Source: Phycisphaerales bacterium UBA5793 | Lineage (GTDB): Bacteria > Planctomycetota > Phycisphaerae > Phycisphaerales > UBA5793 | Length of the DNA: 64,000 bases | Assembly (NCBI GenBank): GCA_002418285.1 | Contig: DIDT01000020.1 | Location: 1-64,000, forward strand | Reading direction: 5' to 3' | Part shown: positions 8,524 to 17,246 of the stretch, one piece after another | Position numbering within the stretch: position 1 is the first letter of the stretch | Layout of the letters: every line of letters starts with the position of its first letter | Notes under the pieces: model-generated | Seen by the model: the letters and a program-made list of their open reading frames with translations, nothing else | Told to the model about the DNA's origin: nothing | Database searches by the model: none | Program-made: the position numbers and the translations under genes

Positions 8524-9306
8524 CTACGCCGCCTTCCGGTGTTCGTCAGCGACGGGTCGACTGGATGGCGGAATAAAGGTGAGCAGCTTCTGCTCGACGA
8601 TGCGCGGGTTGTCGCCCTGCTGAATGCTCATGACGCCGCGAATGATGATCTGCTTGATGAAGGTCTCCTCGCCGGCGCGAACGGCGAGCTTGTCAGCCAT
8701 GGGGATGCACACCAGATTGGAAATCAACGCGCCGTAAAGAGTCGTGAGCAAGGCAACGGCCATGCCCGGTCCAATCTTGGAGGGGTCATCCATGTTCTGG
8801 AGCATGGCGACCAGGCCCAGCAGCGTACCAATCATGCCGAATGCTGGGGCGTATTTGCCGTACGCGTCAAGCAGCGCTTTGCCCTGCAAGTGGCGCGCCG
8901 ACTCATTGTCCACTTCAGATTCGAGGATGGACTCGATGAGTTCCGGATCGGTGCCGTCCACGGCCATTCCGATGGCGCGGACGATGAAGGGATCCCCCAT
9001 CTCGCTGGTCATGCTCTCGAGGCTGAGGATGCCGTCGCGTCGCGCGATTTCAGCGTAGCTGACGAGTTTCTTGATGAGCGCGCCGGGATCCTGCGGCTTG
9101 GCGAAGAGCGTCTTGAGGACGACCTTGGGCATGCCTTTGAGCGCCGAAAGGGGGAACGAGGTGATAACCGCGCAGAACCCGCCAAAGACGACGAGGATGA
9201 TGGAGGGCACGTCGATGTACGCCGCGAGGGCATTGCCACCCACGACGACCGCAAGGATCGTGAGCGTCCAGCCCACAACGAGGCCGAAGATTGTTGCAAT
9301 ATCCAC
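8524..9306 (-). CDS. motA: Flagellar stator protein MotA
   Basis: 260 residues with four membrane helices: an N-terminal pair, a cytosolic loop (residues about 60-150), and a C-terminal pair with YGKYAPAFGMIGTLLGLVAM and GPGMAVALLTTLYGALISNL. These two segments are the MotA/ExbB signature that lines the proton path. The start is GTG at 9304-9306 with GAGGAG about 8 nt upstream. It pairs with motB downstream. The gap upstream to flbD (132 bp) shows no convincing sigma-54 or sigma-28 promoter. Confidence 0.95.
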   Translation of the reverse strand: MDIATIFGLVVGWTLTILAVVVGGNALAAYIDVPSIILVVFGGFCAVITSFPLSALKGMPKVVLKTLFAKPQDPGALIKKLVSYAEIARRDGILSLESMTSEMGDPFIVRAIGMAVDGTDPELIESILESEVDNESARHLQGKALLDAYGKYAPAFGMIGTLLGLVAMLQNMDDPSKIGPGMAVALLTTLYGALISNLVCIPMADKLAVRAGEETFIKQIIIRGVMSIQQGDNPRIVEQKLLTFIPPSSRPVADEHRKAA

Positions 9307-9438
9307 CTCTGCGCCTCCTCAACGACATACCGACCGCGCAATGCGATCATGCGGGTTGTATCGTCTGAGGCGGACAGAGACTTGAGTCCCATACCCGAGA
9401 TGAACCATCTCACCGGCCACCCGGGAGCGGATGCTACG

Positions 9439-9639
9439 TCAGTCCAGGGCGGGGAACGGCGAGCGCAGACGCCGGCCGTACTCGATCGCCCGATCGACGA
9501 CTTCCTCCATCGGCTCGCGCACGATGATGTGATCGCCGTTCGTGAGCAGAATCGTCGTGTCCGGATTCTCTTCGATCGTGCGAATGAGCTCCGCATTGAG
9601 CACAAACTGCTTGTTATTGAGCCTTGTGAGCACAATCAT
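9439..9639 (-). CDS. swrD: FlbD/SwrD-family small flagellar protein
   Basis: 66 residues beginning MIVLTRLNNKQFVLNAELIR and continuing IEENPDTTILLTNGDHIIVR, the complete FlbD/SwrD (COG1582) pattern. In Bacillus, SwrD increases stator torque and is encoded just after flgE, and the same order is seen here. It should not be confused with the Caulobacter sigma-54 activator also called FlbD. There is a 31-bp gap from flgE and a 132-bp gap to motA. Cytosolic, no membrane segment. Confidence 0.9.
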   Translation of the reverse strand: MIVLTRLNNKQFVLNAELIRTIEENPDTTILLTNGDHIIVREPMEEVVDRAIEYGRRLRSPFPALD

Positions 9640-9670
9640 GGCCGACCCTTTGGAGTTTCATCTCGTAGTG

Positions 9671-11389
9671 TTATCGGCCGAGCAGGAGCAACTGCTGCAT
9701 CAGGTCGTTGGCGGTGGTGATGATGCGCGTGGAGGCCGAATAGCCCGTTGACGCCAGAATGAGGTTAATGAATTGGGCGCTGAGATCGACGTTTGACAGC
9801 TCGAGCGCGCTGCTGATGACTCGACCGGCGCCAAAGGTGAGCGGTGAAGCAACCACGGGCGATCCGGAATTGGGCCCGGTGGCGAAGAGATTGCCGCCCT
9901 TATCAACGAGGCCGCCGGGGTTGCTGAATGTGGCGAGGGCCAATTGCCCGAGATCACGAATGAGACCGTTGCTGAACGCGCCGACGACGACGCCGTCTTC
10001 GGCGATGTTGTAATCAACCAGAGTGCCGATCGGCGAACCATCCTGGAACACCGCGGCCATGTTGGTGCTTGTATCGCTGAACGCCGTGACGGAGTTTCCA
10101 TTCGAATCGAAGGACAGCGTCATGGCAAGCGGCGTGGCGGCGCCGGTGTTCGATCGATCAAGCGTGATGGAAACATCCGCCGGTGGAACGACCTGACCAT
10201 CGGTTCCGAAACTGACTGTTCCTGTTCCGAGTCGAACATCGCCTCCTACGTTGTCCGCGGACTCGGCGTAGTAGCGCCACGTTGTGCCGGTGGAGTCCTT
10301 TGATTCGAGGACCATCGTCAGATCGACCTGCAACGGTGTGCCGAGCGAGTCGAAGACTAGGAACGAGGTGCGAACCGATTCCCCGGCTCCGTCTCCCGCG
10401 TCGGTCGTGGTGAATGGTTGGCTCAGTGTGGCGCCGACCGAATCAAGTAGCGACATGTCACCACTCTCAACGGCCAGTTCATTGGCCGTGCCCATGTTTC
10501 CCTCGATGGTGATGACGCCCGTCGTATCGTCAATGGTGACGCCGCCGGGCTCACCCGGCACCGAGGTGTCGATGCCCAGCGATTGTTCGAGAAACGCCAT
10601 GTAGTCGGCGAGGGTGGTGGTGTTGTCGATGGCCAGAGTCGCGTCTGGCAGACGGGCGCCGTTCTTCTCCGCCCCGGAGAGCAGAATGCTCTGGCCATTG
10701 ACGAACATGGGGTTGCCGGAGCCGTCGTCGATGTCAACGAGGCGGGTGGTCGAATCGGAGAAGGGCGGGTTGGCCGGGGGCGGAACGGCGGTGCCCAATG
10801 CGAGCAGCGGATCGAGGGTTGTGAGCGAGCCGGCCGTACCAACATCGCCGGCGGCGTTGAGATTGCCGCTGAACGAGACGTTTCGCGTCGCCTCGGCGAT
10901 GGTGAGGTTGCCCACGGGAATTGTCAGATCCTGCAAGGTCCCCGTCTGAACGTTGAATTGGCTGTCCACGCCAAAACCCTGTACTCGTGCGCCCGACGAG
11001 GTCACGAGTTCGTTCTGCGCGTTGAGTTGGAATGAACCGGCGCGGGTGTAGTAGGTGTCGGCGCCCTGCTCGACGATGAACATCCCCTGGCCCTCGATGG
11101 CCAGATCGGTGTTCACGCCCGTGACGCTGATCGAGCCATTGTTCATGTTTCGCTGCGTGCCGGCGACGCTGACCCCCAAGCCGATCTGGCTGGGATTCGA
11201 CCCGCCCGTCTGAGCCGTCGGGGCAGTGCCGATCCCCAGGGTTCGGCTGAAGGTGGGCGCGAAGGTCAGCCGGTTCGACTTGAAACCCTCCGTATTCACG
11301 TTGGCAATGTTGTTGCCGATGACGTCGAGCATCTTGCTGTTGGCGAGAATGCCCGAGAATCCCGTGAGCAGCGCGGTTGTTGATGCCAT
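9671..11389 (-). CDS. flgE: Flagellar hook protein FlgE
   Basis: 572 residues. The N-terminus has the flagellar rod/hook helix, FSGILANSKMLDVIGNNIAN followed by VNTEGFKSNR, then TDLAIEGQGMFIVEQ and the YYTRAGSFQLNAQNELVTSS segment. The C-terminus ends with the conserved pattern 'ALELSNVDLSAQFINLI...Y.A..R.I.TA.DL...LL'. The middle 350 residues are the variable Ala/Thr/Gly/Asp-rich D1-D2 domains, making it longer than Salmonella FlgE (403). GGAGGAATG precedes the ATG. It polymerises into the hook after export and is capped by FlgD, encoded just upstream. Confidence 0.94.
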   Translation of the reverse strand: MASTTALLTGFSGILANSKMLDVIGNNIANVNTEGFKSNRLTFAPTFSRTLGIGTAPTAQTGGSNPSQIGLGVSVAGTQRNMNNGSISVTGVNTDLAIEGQGMFIVEQGADTYYTRAGSFQLNAQNELVTSSGARVQGFGVDSQFNVQTGTLQDLTIPVGNLTIAEATRNVSFSGNLNAAGDVGTAGSLTTLDPLLALGTAVPPPANPPFSDSTTRLVDIDDGSGNPMFVNGQSILLSGAEKNGARLPDATLAIDNTTTLADYMAFLEQSLGIDTSVPGEPGGVTIDDTTGVITIEGNMGTANELAVESGDMSLLDSVGATLSQPFTTTDAGDGAGESVRTSFLVFDSLGTPLQVDLTMVLESKDSTGTTWRYYAESADNVGGDVRLGTGTVSFGTDGQVVPPADVSITLDRSNTGAATPLAMTLSFDSNGNSVTAFSDTSTNMAAVFQDGSPIGTLVDYNIAEDGVVVGAFSNGLIRDLGQLALATFSNPGGLVDKGGNLFATGPNSGSPVVASPLTFGAGRVISSALELSNVDLSAQFINLILASTGYSASTRIITTANDLMQQLLLLGR

Positions 11390-11431
11390 GTCTTCATTCC
11401 TCCGCGAGGGGTCGCGCCGAGTCGTTCGGCC

Positions 11432-11974
11432 TCATGCCCCGAAGTCGTGTGTCTCGAGTCGTGAGGAGCCGCGCTCCCCGCGATTGATCAATCCGGATAC
11501 CGTGGACGAAGCCACCGCGCCCGACAATCGTCGGAGCAGCAGGTTGTGTGTGGGCTGGCCGTCTGCCGCCGTCTCCTCCCGCGAGACGATAACGGTGTCA
11601 ATGTCGGTGATGATGCGATCGGATTTGGCGTCGGGGCGCACTTCCTCGCGAACCTCTCTCGTCTGCACATCGAGCAGCAGCGGCCGGCCGTCGAGCATGA
11701 CCAGCGCAGTGCTGCTGTCGTGCGACAGCGCTGCATCGGCCGCTCTCTCTAAGCGCGAGCATTGCTCAGGTGTCAGCGAGATGTCGCTGGGCAGGTCCAC
11801 GGGCCGATTCGTGCGCGTGATGTCATTCTGCGCCGAGGCGATGAGCGTGTGGAAGTCAGCCTCTTCAAGGCGCTGACGGGGCTGACTCGCCACGCGAGTG
11901 TTCGCCGTCGGCGGTGTCACCGGTTCCAGATGTCTGAGGATGTCAGATTGACCGCTCACGCGTTCGTTCCTCAC
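11432..11974 (-). CDS. Putative TIGR02530-like flagellar operon protein
   Basis: 180 residues, GTG start at 11972-11974. The C-terminal half carries 'LERAADAALSHDSSTALVML' and 'LLLDVQTREVREEV', then IITDIDTVIVSREE. This resembles the 'flagellar operon protein' family (Flagellar_put, TIGR02530), found between flgD and flgE in many Gram-positives and spirochaetes, although NRTVIT is not intact. The gene lies exactly between flgD and flgE, which supports the call. Its role in the family is unknown. The N-terminal 60 residues are Arg/Thr-rich and apparently disordered. Confidence 0.65.
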   Translation of the reverse strand: MRNERVSGQSDILRHLEPVTPPTANTRVASQPRQRLEEADFHTLIASAQNDITRTNRPVDLPSDISLTPEQCSRLERAADAALSHDSSTALVMLDGRPLLLDVQTREVREEVRPDAKSDRIITDIDTVIVSREETAADGQPTHNLLLRRLSGAVASSTVSGLINRGERGSSRLETHDFGA

Positions 11975-11993
11975 GCTGCCGTATCCAGCCGAC

Positions 11994-12419
11994 TCAACCC
12001 TGGTTTGGTTCCGATTCGAGGATGCTTTCGATGTTGTCCATAGGAACGCGCTCGCCGCTGGCGAGGGTGAGCATGATCTGGTTGCCTTCGACGGCGGCGG
12101 ATTTCACTCGACCCTGCACCGGGAGAAAGGACTCATCAAGCCCGCTGATGGTCTTGCCCACGAGTGTGCCGGCCATGGCAAACTGATTCTGCGAGACGAG
12201 TTCCGTGAGCTGCGTCATGAGTTGCACATTGGACTCGATGCTGCGCACCGTGTTGATCTGGTTGAGCAGCGCCTGTGTGTCCTGGGGCTCGAGCGGGTCC
12301 TGGTTGGACAGTTCCGTGAACATGATCTTCATGAAGTCCTCGCTAGTGAGGTCTTCAAAGCGATTGCGCGACGGGATGCCGCCGGTTGATTGCTGGGTGG
12401 GTGAAACTTCCATGGTCAA
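11994..12419 (-). CDS. flgD: Flagellar hook cap / assembly protein FlgD (short form)
   Basis: 141 residues. The N-terminal FlgD signature is clear: 'LTSEDFMKIMFTELSNQDPL' followed by EPQDTQALLNQINTVRSIES. It ends shortly after a small beta-rich piece (GKTISGLDESFLPVQGRVKS), so the Tudor/FnIII insert that extends enterobacterial FlgD to about 230 residues is missing. Short FlgD proteins of this type occur in Gram-positives and deep-branching phyla. FlgD caps the growing hook. It sits between fliK and the TIGR02530-like gene. Confidence 0.93.
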   Translation of the reverse strand: MTMEVSPTQQSTGGIPSRNRFEDLTSEDFMKIMFTELSNQDPLEPQDTQALLNQINTVRSIESNVQLMTQLTELVSQNQFAMAGTLVGKTISGLDESFLPVQGRVKSAAVEGNQIMLTLASGERVPMDNIESILESEPNQG

Positions 12420-12428
12420 TCTCCTGGC

Positions 12429-13955
12429 TCAGGGCTGCCCTGCGAGCGAAGGTGTTGGTGCGTTGGTCGACGTGTTGGCAGCGTTCCACTGTTGTCGCCA
12501 GGATGAATTGCGTTGGCCCTGGCTCATGAATTGCCGAGCCGCCTGGCGGTATTGCGCTTGGCGCTCGGAGGTATCGGCGTGTCCGCGGCTCTGCTGCCCG
12601 CCGGCGTCCTGGCGCGGTGCATTGTCGCCGCCCGATTGGGACTGCGACTGCTCCTGGCCCGCTGAGGCCGTGGAGCCCGGCCGACTGAGCGTGTGAATCT
12701 GGATGCCGTCGAGTTTCAAGCCGTGTAACTCCATCGCGTTGCGCAGGGTTTGGACATGTTGATTGAGCAAACCGCGTGCCTCGGCGGTCTCGGCATGAAA
12801 CTGCACGGTGACGCGGCCCTGACTCATCTGCATTTGAATGCGCAGCGCTCCGAGAGATTCGGGTTCGAGTCGCATCGTCATCACGCCGCCGGATGAGCGG
12901 GTCATCGCCAAGGCGCCGCGAACGACCTGCGGACTGAACGTCTCGGCCCTTGTCTCGGGAGCCGTAGGGATAGGAGTGCCGTGGTTGGATGTCGTCGTCG
13001 GTTGGGCGCTGCTGTTTCCGCCAGTCGCATTTGTCTGGGCGTGCGGCTGGAAATCAAGAAACGTCGCTCCATTCGTTGATGGTGCCGAAGGGGCTGTCGA
13101 TGGAGTGATCGGCGACGATGAATCGTGTGCGGGAGGCGCGGGCACGGGCTGCGAAGGCAGGAGAGTACTCGGCGCCAGCGGACGATTCTGTGTTGATTGC
13201 GCGTTTGGTGCAGACGCATCGCGCGGCCTGGCCTCCGCCGAATGCGCGGAGTCTTCAGCCTCAACCGACTCTGGAGTCGCGATGCCTTGGAGTGCGGAAG
13301 AGCGATTCCCGGTCGGGAGAACCGGTGGGCCGACAACAATGGGCGCCGCCGACGAGGTGTCGGCTGGGGCCTGAGTGGGAGGCGAAAGGGGAACGGCACC
13401 GATCTCGGCTGGCGGTGGTGCAGGCAGTGGCGTCGCTGGAGAACTCTGCGCCGGCTTTGGTTGCGTATTGGGGCCAGGGTGCTCCGTTACCGACTCGCCA
13501 ACCGGGTTTTTGGTGTCCCGGAGTGACCGTTGTTCGGCCTTGGACAACTTTTCTTTTTCGGGAGGCGTGGGGACGAGATCATCGGGTTGTGGCTGTGCTT
13601 GCGGGGCGGGACTTGCGTCAGTCTTGCGCGAGACACCATCAACTTCCGGCGGCAATTCCTGCGCCTGATTGGAGGTGTCAGCGGGCTCTGGCGTCGGGGC
13701 GTCTGGCGTCTCGTGCGGCTTGAGTGGCGGCGCACGGTCGGGTTTCGGAGTGGAGATAGACGCGGGCTGGCCCGCGGGTGCGGCGTTGGGCTGCGATGCC
13801 CAATCGCGAGAGGCGTCGGCGAGAAGTTCGCCGAAACTCATTGAGGGCTCAGAGGTTACGCTTGCTTCGGTCGGGGACTCGGGCTCCGCAACGAAAGCGG
13901 GCGCCAGCAGGCTGCTGGCAAAGTCACGGCTGCTGATCGGAAGTGAGTCGTCCAT
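12429..13955 (-). CDS. fliK: Flagellar hook-length control protein FliK
   Basis: 508 residues. The first 340 are very rich in Pro, Ala, Ser and Thr, as expected for the extended ruler part of FliK. The C-terminal substrate-switch domain (about 350-430) has VMTMRLEPESLGALRIQMQM followed by RVTVQFHAETAEARGLLNQH and LRNAMELHGLKLDGIQI, the standard 'L.P..LG.v.v......v.v.f.a....r..l......Lr..L...G' pattern. A Gln/Gly-rich tail follows. It overlaps the MotE-like gene by 32 bp. It measures the hook and triggers FlhB switching. Confidence 0.9.
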   Translation of the reverse strand: MDDSLPISSRDFASSLLAPAFVAEPESPTEASVTSEPSMSFGELLADASRDWASQPNAAPAGQPASISTPKPDRAPPLKPHETPDAPTPEPADTSNQAQELPPEVDGVSRKTDASPAPQAQPQPDDLVPTPPEKEKLSKAEQRSLRDTKNPVGESVTEHPGPNTQPKPAQSSPATPLPAPPPAEIGAVPLSPPTQAPADTSSAAPIVVGPPVLPTGNRSSALQGIATPESVEAEDSAHSAEARPRDASAPNAQSTQNRPLAPSTLLPSQPVPAPPAHDSSSPITPSTAPSAPSTNGATFLDFQPHAQTNATGGNSSAQPTTTSNHGTPIPTAPETRAETFSPQVVRGALAMTRSSGGVMTMRLEPESLGALRIQMQMSQGRVTVQFHAETAEARGLLNQHVQTLRNAMELHGLKLDGIQIHTLSRPGSTASAGQEQSQSQSGGDNAPRQDAGGQQSRGHADTSERQAQYRQAARQFMSQGQRNSSWRQQWNAANTSTNAPTPSLAGQP

Positions 13956-14649
13956 CCTCGGTCCTTGGAGCGTCGGCGCCGGTGCCGCGGTCTCTCAGAC
14001 GGAGGAGCAAATTCGCTGCCAACCGGTTGTCGGTGTCATCGGCATACAGGGCGAGGAGTTTGGACGCAGTCCGAGCCGGAAGCGCTTCGAGCAGATCGAC
14101 GACAAAGTCGTAGCGCTCATCTGTCAGGTAGACATCCACCTTCGACTTGAGGTCATCGGGTTTCAGACCTGCAAGCAGCGAGACGGTTTTTTGAAACTGT
14201 TCATCCTTGGCGAGCATGCGATCGCGCTCGATAGCGTCAAGGACATCTTTTTCTCGCACCGCGAGCTCGGCTTCGCGCCGCTCGACTTCGGCCAGCCGCA
14301 GCGCGATGAGTTGATTGATGGCTTCAAGATCGCGGCGAGCCCGCGCGACGATCTCCTGCTGCGTCTGCTCGATTGTTCTGAATTGTTCGTTCCGGGCCTC
14401 GGCACCGGCATTGGCCCGATCCTGCTCGGCCTGCTTCTTGGCTTCGAGCGCGGCTTGCTCTTCGGCTTTTTTCGCGGCGTCCGCCTCTTCCTGCTCCTGC
14501 TTCAGCGTCGTGGCGAGTATGGAGCGAATCTGGTCCAAACGATCGCGACTGAGGCGGTCGGATAGGCTGAGAAAGCCGACAAAACCAGCCAGCGTGATCA
14601 GATGGGCGATGGCCAGAATTGAGATCGCGGGCCATAATGCTTTCTTCAT
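13924..14649 (-). CDS. MotE-like coiled-coil membrane protein (MgtE-N-like C-terminus)
   Basis: 241 residues from the ATG at 14647-14649, which overlaps the fliJ stop as ATGA. An N-terminal membrane anchor (about residues 5-27) is followed by a long Ala/Glu/Gln/Lys coiled coil (residues about 35-140). The C-terminal part reads 'LLAGLKPDDLKSKVDVYL' and 'FVVDLLEALPARTASKLLAL', the helical pattern of the MgtE N-domain seen in MotE/YlxF-type proteins. MotE in alphaproteobacteria is a MotC/stator chaperone, and in many other phyla a homolog sits between fliJ and fliK as here. The function in this organism is unproven. An alternative reading is a simple stator-zone scaffold. Confidence 0.7.
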   Translation of the reverse strand: MKKALWPAISILAIAHLITLAGFVGFLSLSDRLSRDRLDQIRSILATTLKQEQEEADAAKKAEEQAALEAKKQAEQDRANAGAEARNEQFRTIEQTQQEIVARARRDLEAINQLIALRLAEVERREAELAVREKDVLDAIERDRMLAKDEQFQKTVSLLAGLKPDDLKSKVDVYLTDERYDFVVDLLEALPARTASKLLALYADDTDNRLAANLLLRLRDRGTGADAPRTEDGRLTSDQQP

Positions 14650-15095
14650 AGTTCCATACTCCACGCGGCGCGCACGGTCGTGAGGTCGTCAATGACGGAC
14701 GCTTCACGCTTGTTGAGCGCTCGTTTCCAGTCTTCATATCGGCGATCGCGGAGGCGCTCGATTGCCTTGGCCCGCGTTCGGGCCTCGAGCAACTCGGCCC
14801 GCGCTCGTTCAGTGCGGCGATAGATCTCGGCCAGCACGAGAACGAGCCTGCGCGTCTGGGCGTCCAATTGCATCGACATCGCCGCCTGGCTGCGGATCGC
14901 GGATGTATCGACTTTGCCGATGAGTCCGCGTCCGAGTTCAGTCTTGTTGTCGGTGATGCGCTGCTGCATTTCACGAATATGGTTCTCGATTTCAATTCTC
15001 CGCCGCTCGAGCGTCGCCAGTGCCCGCTGCTTTTCGCCTTCGACGCGCTTGCGGTGCTTAAGGAGTGGTTCCAGATTGAATCGGAATCGAGGCAT
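14646..15095 (-). CDS. fliJ: Flagellar export protein FliJ
   Basis: 149 residues from the ATG at 15093-15095 (MPRFRFNLEPLLKHRKRVEG); a TTG six codons upstream is a weaker choice. The protein is almost entirely a charged coiled coil, with the FliJ start 'FrF.LepLLkhRk..E' and an Arg/Glu-rich body. FliJ is the central stalk of the FliI hexamer and passes chaperones to FlhA. It follows fliI by 21 bp and overlaps the next gene by 4 bp, so it belongs to the fliF-fliK unit. Confidence 0.87.
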   Translation of the reverse strand: MPRFRFNLEPLLKHRKRVEGEKQRALATLERRRIEIENHIREMQQRITDNKTELGRGLIGKVDTSAIRSQAAMSMQLDAQTRRLVLVLAEIYRRTERARAELLEARTRAKAIERLRDRRYEDWKRALNKREASVIDDLTTVRAAWSMEL

Positions 15096-15116
15096 CTTCT
15101 GTACTTTCAGCAACGT

Positions 15117-16475
15117 CTATCGACCTTGTTGGGGTTTGCGCTGCGAAAGCGCGTGTCCCGCTTCGATCGCCAGAGCCGTCATCGCGCTGACTGTGCTCTC
15201 CAGAGGCGAGGCCTCGGACGAGGATTGCTGCAGGATCGCATCGATCCGCGGCTTGAGGTCGATCGCGACATCACACTCGGGATTCGAACCCCGCACGTAC
15301 GCGCCAATGTTGATCAGGTCTTCGACTTCCGCGTAGATCGCCATCAGTCGCGAGATCATGCGTCGAGCCTGGATGTGATTCGAGCCGCTCACCGAGTCGG
15401 CGACCCGACTCACTGAATCGAGAATGTCGATCGCGGGATAATGGCCCCGGTTCGCGAGTTTGCGCGTCAGCGAGATGTGGCCATCGAGGATGCCGCGGGC
15501 TGCGTCCGAAATGGGCTCGGTCATGTCATCGCCTTCGACGAGTACGGCGTAGAAACCCGTAATGGAGCCGGAATCCTGCACCGCGCCCGCGCGTTCGAGC
15601 AGTGATGGCAGGAGCGAAAACACGCTGGGGGTGTAGCCCTTGGTGGTCGGGGGCTCACCTGCGGCCAGACCGATCTGCCGTTGCGCCTGGCACAATCGCG
15701 TGATCGAATCCATGATGAGCACGACATCGGCGCCGTTGTCGCGGAAGAGTTCGGCGGCGGCCGTGGCGATCATGGCGGCGCGAATGCGAATCAGCGGCGA
15801 CTCATCCCCGGTGGAAACAAACACCACGCTGCGCGCCAGGCCCTCGGGGCCCAGTGTGCGCTCAATGAATTCACGCACTTCGCGACCTCGCTCACCGATG
15901 AGCGCGATGATGCTCACATCGGCCTGCGTGTTGCGGGCAATGGAGCCCAGCAGTGTCGATTTGCCCACGCCCGGACCGGCAAACACGCCCAGTCGCTGGC
16001 CCTTGCCCGCAGTGAGCATGCCGTCGATGGCTCTTACTCCGGTGGCAAGTGGATGGGAGATCGGCTCGCGACGGAGCGAACACATCGGGATCGGGGAGAT
16101 CGGTCTCAGTTCGACATCGCGCAGCGGGCCGAGGCCGTCGATCGGGCGTCCCAATCCGTCCAAAACGCGGCCGAGCATGTTGAGAGTGAGCGAAGCGGTC
16201 GGGGCCGTCTGCACGGCGAAGATGCGATCCCCGGGGCCAAGCCCGGTGGCGGTCGAAAAGAGCATGATGATCGTCCCGCCCTGATCGGCGGCGATGACTT
16301 CGCCGAACGTGGGCGACGTTTCGCGCCGATTGCTTTCGATGCGCACGAGCGATCCGACGGGAAGCGAGAGTGGTGGGGTGACTACGGTTTGGCCGCGCAC
16401 GCTCGTCACTCGACTGCTGATTTGACGCGGCTGCATACGCTCAAGCATGTACCACGCCGGCGCGAGCACGCTCAT
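15117..16475 (-). CDS. fliI: Flagellum-specific ATPase FliI
   Basis: 452 residues from the ATG at 16473-16475, which overlaps the fliH stop as ATGA. An upstream open stretch is out of family and was discarded. The Walker A loop is AGPGVGKST (residues about 166-174). The catalytic Glu segment ALIGERGREVREFIE, Walker B VVLIMDSITRLCQAQRQIGL and SVFSLLPSLLERAG are all intact. FliI is the hexameric ATPase of the type III export apparatus, regulated by FliH and stimulated by FliJ, both encoded next to it. Length matches the family (435-460). Confidence 0.96.
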   Translation of the reverse strand: MSVLAPAWYMLERMQPRQISSRVTSVRGQTVVTPPLSLPVGSLVRIESNRRETSPTFGEVIAADQGGTIIMLFSTATGLGPGDRIFAVQTAPTASLTLNMLGRVLDGLGRPIDGLGPLRDVELRPISPIPMCSLRREPISHPLATGVRAIDGMLTAGKGQRLGVFAGPGVGKSTLLGSIARNTQADVSIIALIGERGREVREFIERTLGPEGLARSVVFVSTGDESPLIRIRAAMIATAAAELFRDNGADVVLIMDSITRLCQAQRQIGLAAGEPPTTKGYTPSVFSLLPSLLERAGAVQDSGSITGFYAVLVEGDDMTEPISDAARGILDGHISLTRKLANRGHYPAIDILDSVSRVADSVSGSNHIQARRMISRLMAIYAEVEDLINIGAYVRGSNPECDVAIDLKPRIDAILQQSSSEASPLESTVSAMTALAIEAGHALSQRKPQQGR

Positions 16476-17239
16476 GGCAAGGACTCCGGCGTGTCCTCGT
16501 TGGGCGGCTGAGGTTCGGGCTGTGACTCCGCATGCAGCCCCGGATCGTCTGGCAGGAGCGCTGCAACGATGCGATCCACCTGTGTCTCGATGGTGGCGTC
16601 GATGCTGGTGGTGCCGGCCTGGAGAATACATCCTCCGGGGGTGAGCGACTCATCTGCGGCGAGCGTCGCGTGCTCGCATTGCTGCATCTTCTCAACCAGG
16701 GCCGGAAGAATCTCCTGTGCGTGCGCCAGATCGGCTGGGTTGACGCGAATGACCACGGCCGATCGCTTCGCGAGCAGGCTCATGGCTTCAGCCATCTGGT
16801 CCTCGATGACCGCGGGATCGAGTTCTACGGTGCGGAACACGACCCGCTCGGCGATGGCGAGCGCCAGTCGCAGCACGTCGAGTCTGGCTTCAATGAGCAG
16901 TCCCTTGCGAGCGTCAATGAAGTGATCGAGTGACTCGGTCCATTCCGCCTGCAGGCGGTCGAGTTCGCCCTTGCGCTCTTCGATGGCCTGTTTTCGGCCG
17001 GCCTCGAGTCCCTGCTTGCGCCCCTCGGCGAGTCCGCGTTGCAGACCTTCTTGATAGCCTCGGTTGGAGGCGGACTGGGCGACCTGTTTTGCTTCGTCCT
17101 GTGCTCTCTTGAGGATTTGGTCCGCCTGGGCCACGGCTCGCGCCTTGATCGCTTCGCCCTGACGAGCCAGATCGCCGAGGTCGAGGACCACGGCTTCGCG
17201 CACGAGAGCGGCCGCCTGCTTGCTTCGAATCAGTGCCAT
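16472..17239 (-). CDS. fliH: Flagellar assembly protein FliH
   Basis: 255 residues. The N-terminal half is a charged helix, and the middle shows the FliH GxxxG ladder GYQEGLQRGLAEGRKQGLEA followed by GRKQ. The C-terminal globular domain has 'DVLRLALAIAERVVFRTVEL', a HrpE/YscL-FliH segment and the usual ending 'GGCILQAGTTSIDATIETQV'. FliH forms a dimeric stator linking FliI to FliN in the C-ring. It lies 7 bp downstream of fliG and overlaps fliI by 4 bp. A short Pro/Glu-rich tail is extra. Confidence 0.92.
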   Translation of the reverse strand: MALIRSKQAAALVREAVVLDLGDLARQGEAIKARAVAQADQILKRAQDEAKQVAQSASNRGYQEGLQRGLAEGRKQGLEAGRKQAIEERKGELDRLQAEWTESLDHFIDARKGLLIEARLDVLRLALAIAERVVFRTVELDPAVIEDQMAEAMSLLAKRSAVVIRVNPADLAHAQEILPALVEKMQQCEHATLAADESLTPGGCILQAGTTSIDATIETQVDRIVAALLPDDPGLHAESQPEPQPPNEDTPESLP

Positions 17240-17246
17240 GAGGGTC

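Noticed and set aside
8029..9720. Long open frame on the plus strand opposite motB and motA
   Set aside because: Antisense shadow of high-GC coding sequence; its protein is Asp/Arg/Gly/His-rich, has no domain, and the minus strand encodes intact MotA and MotB.
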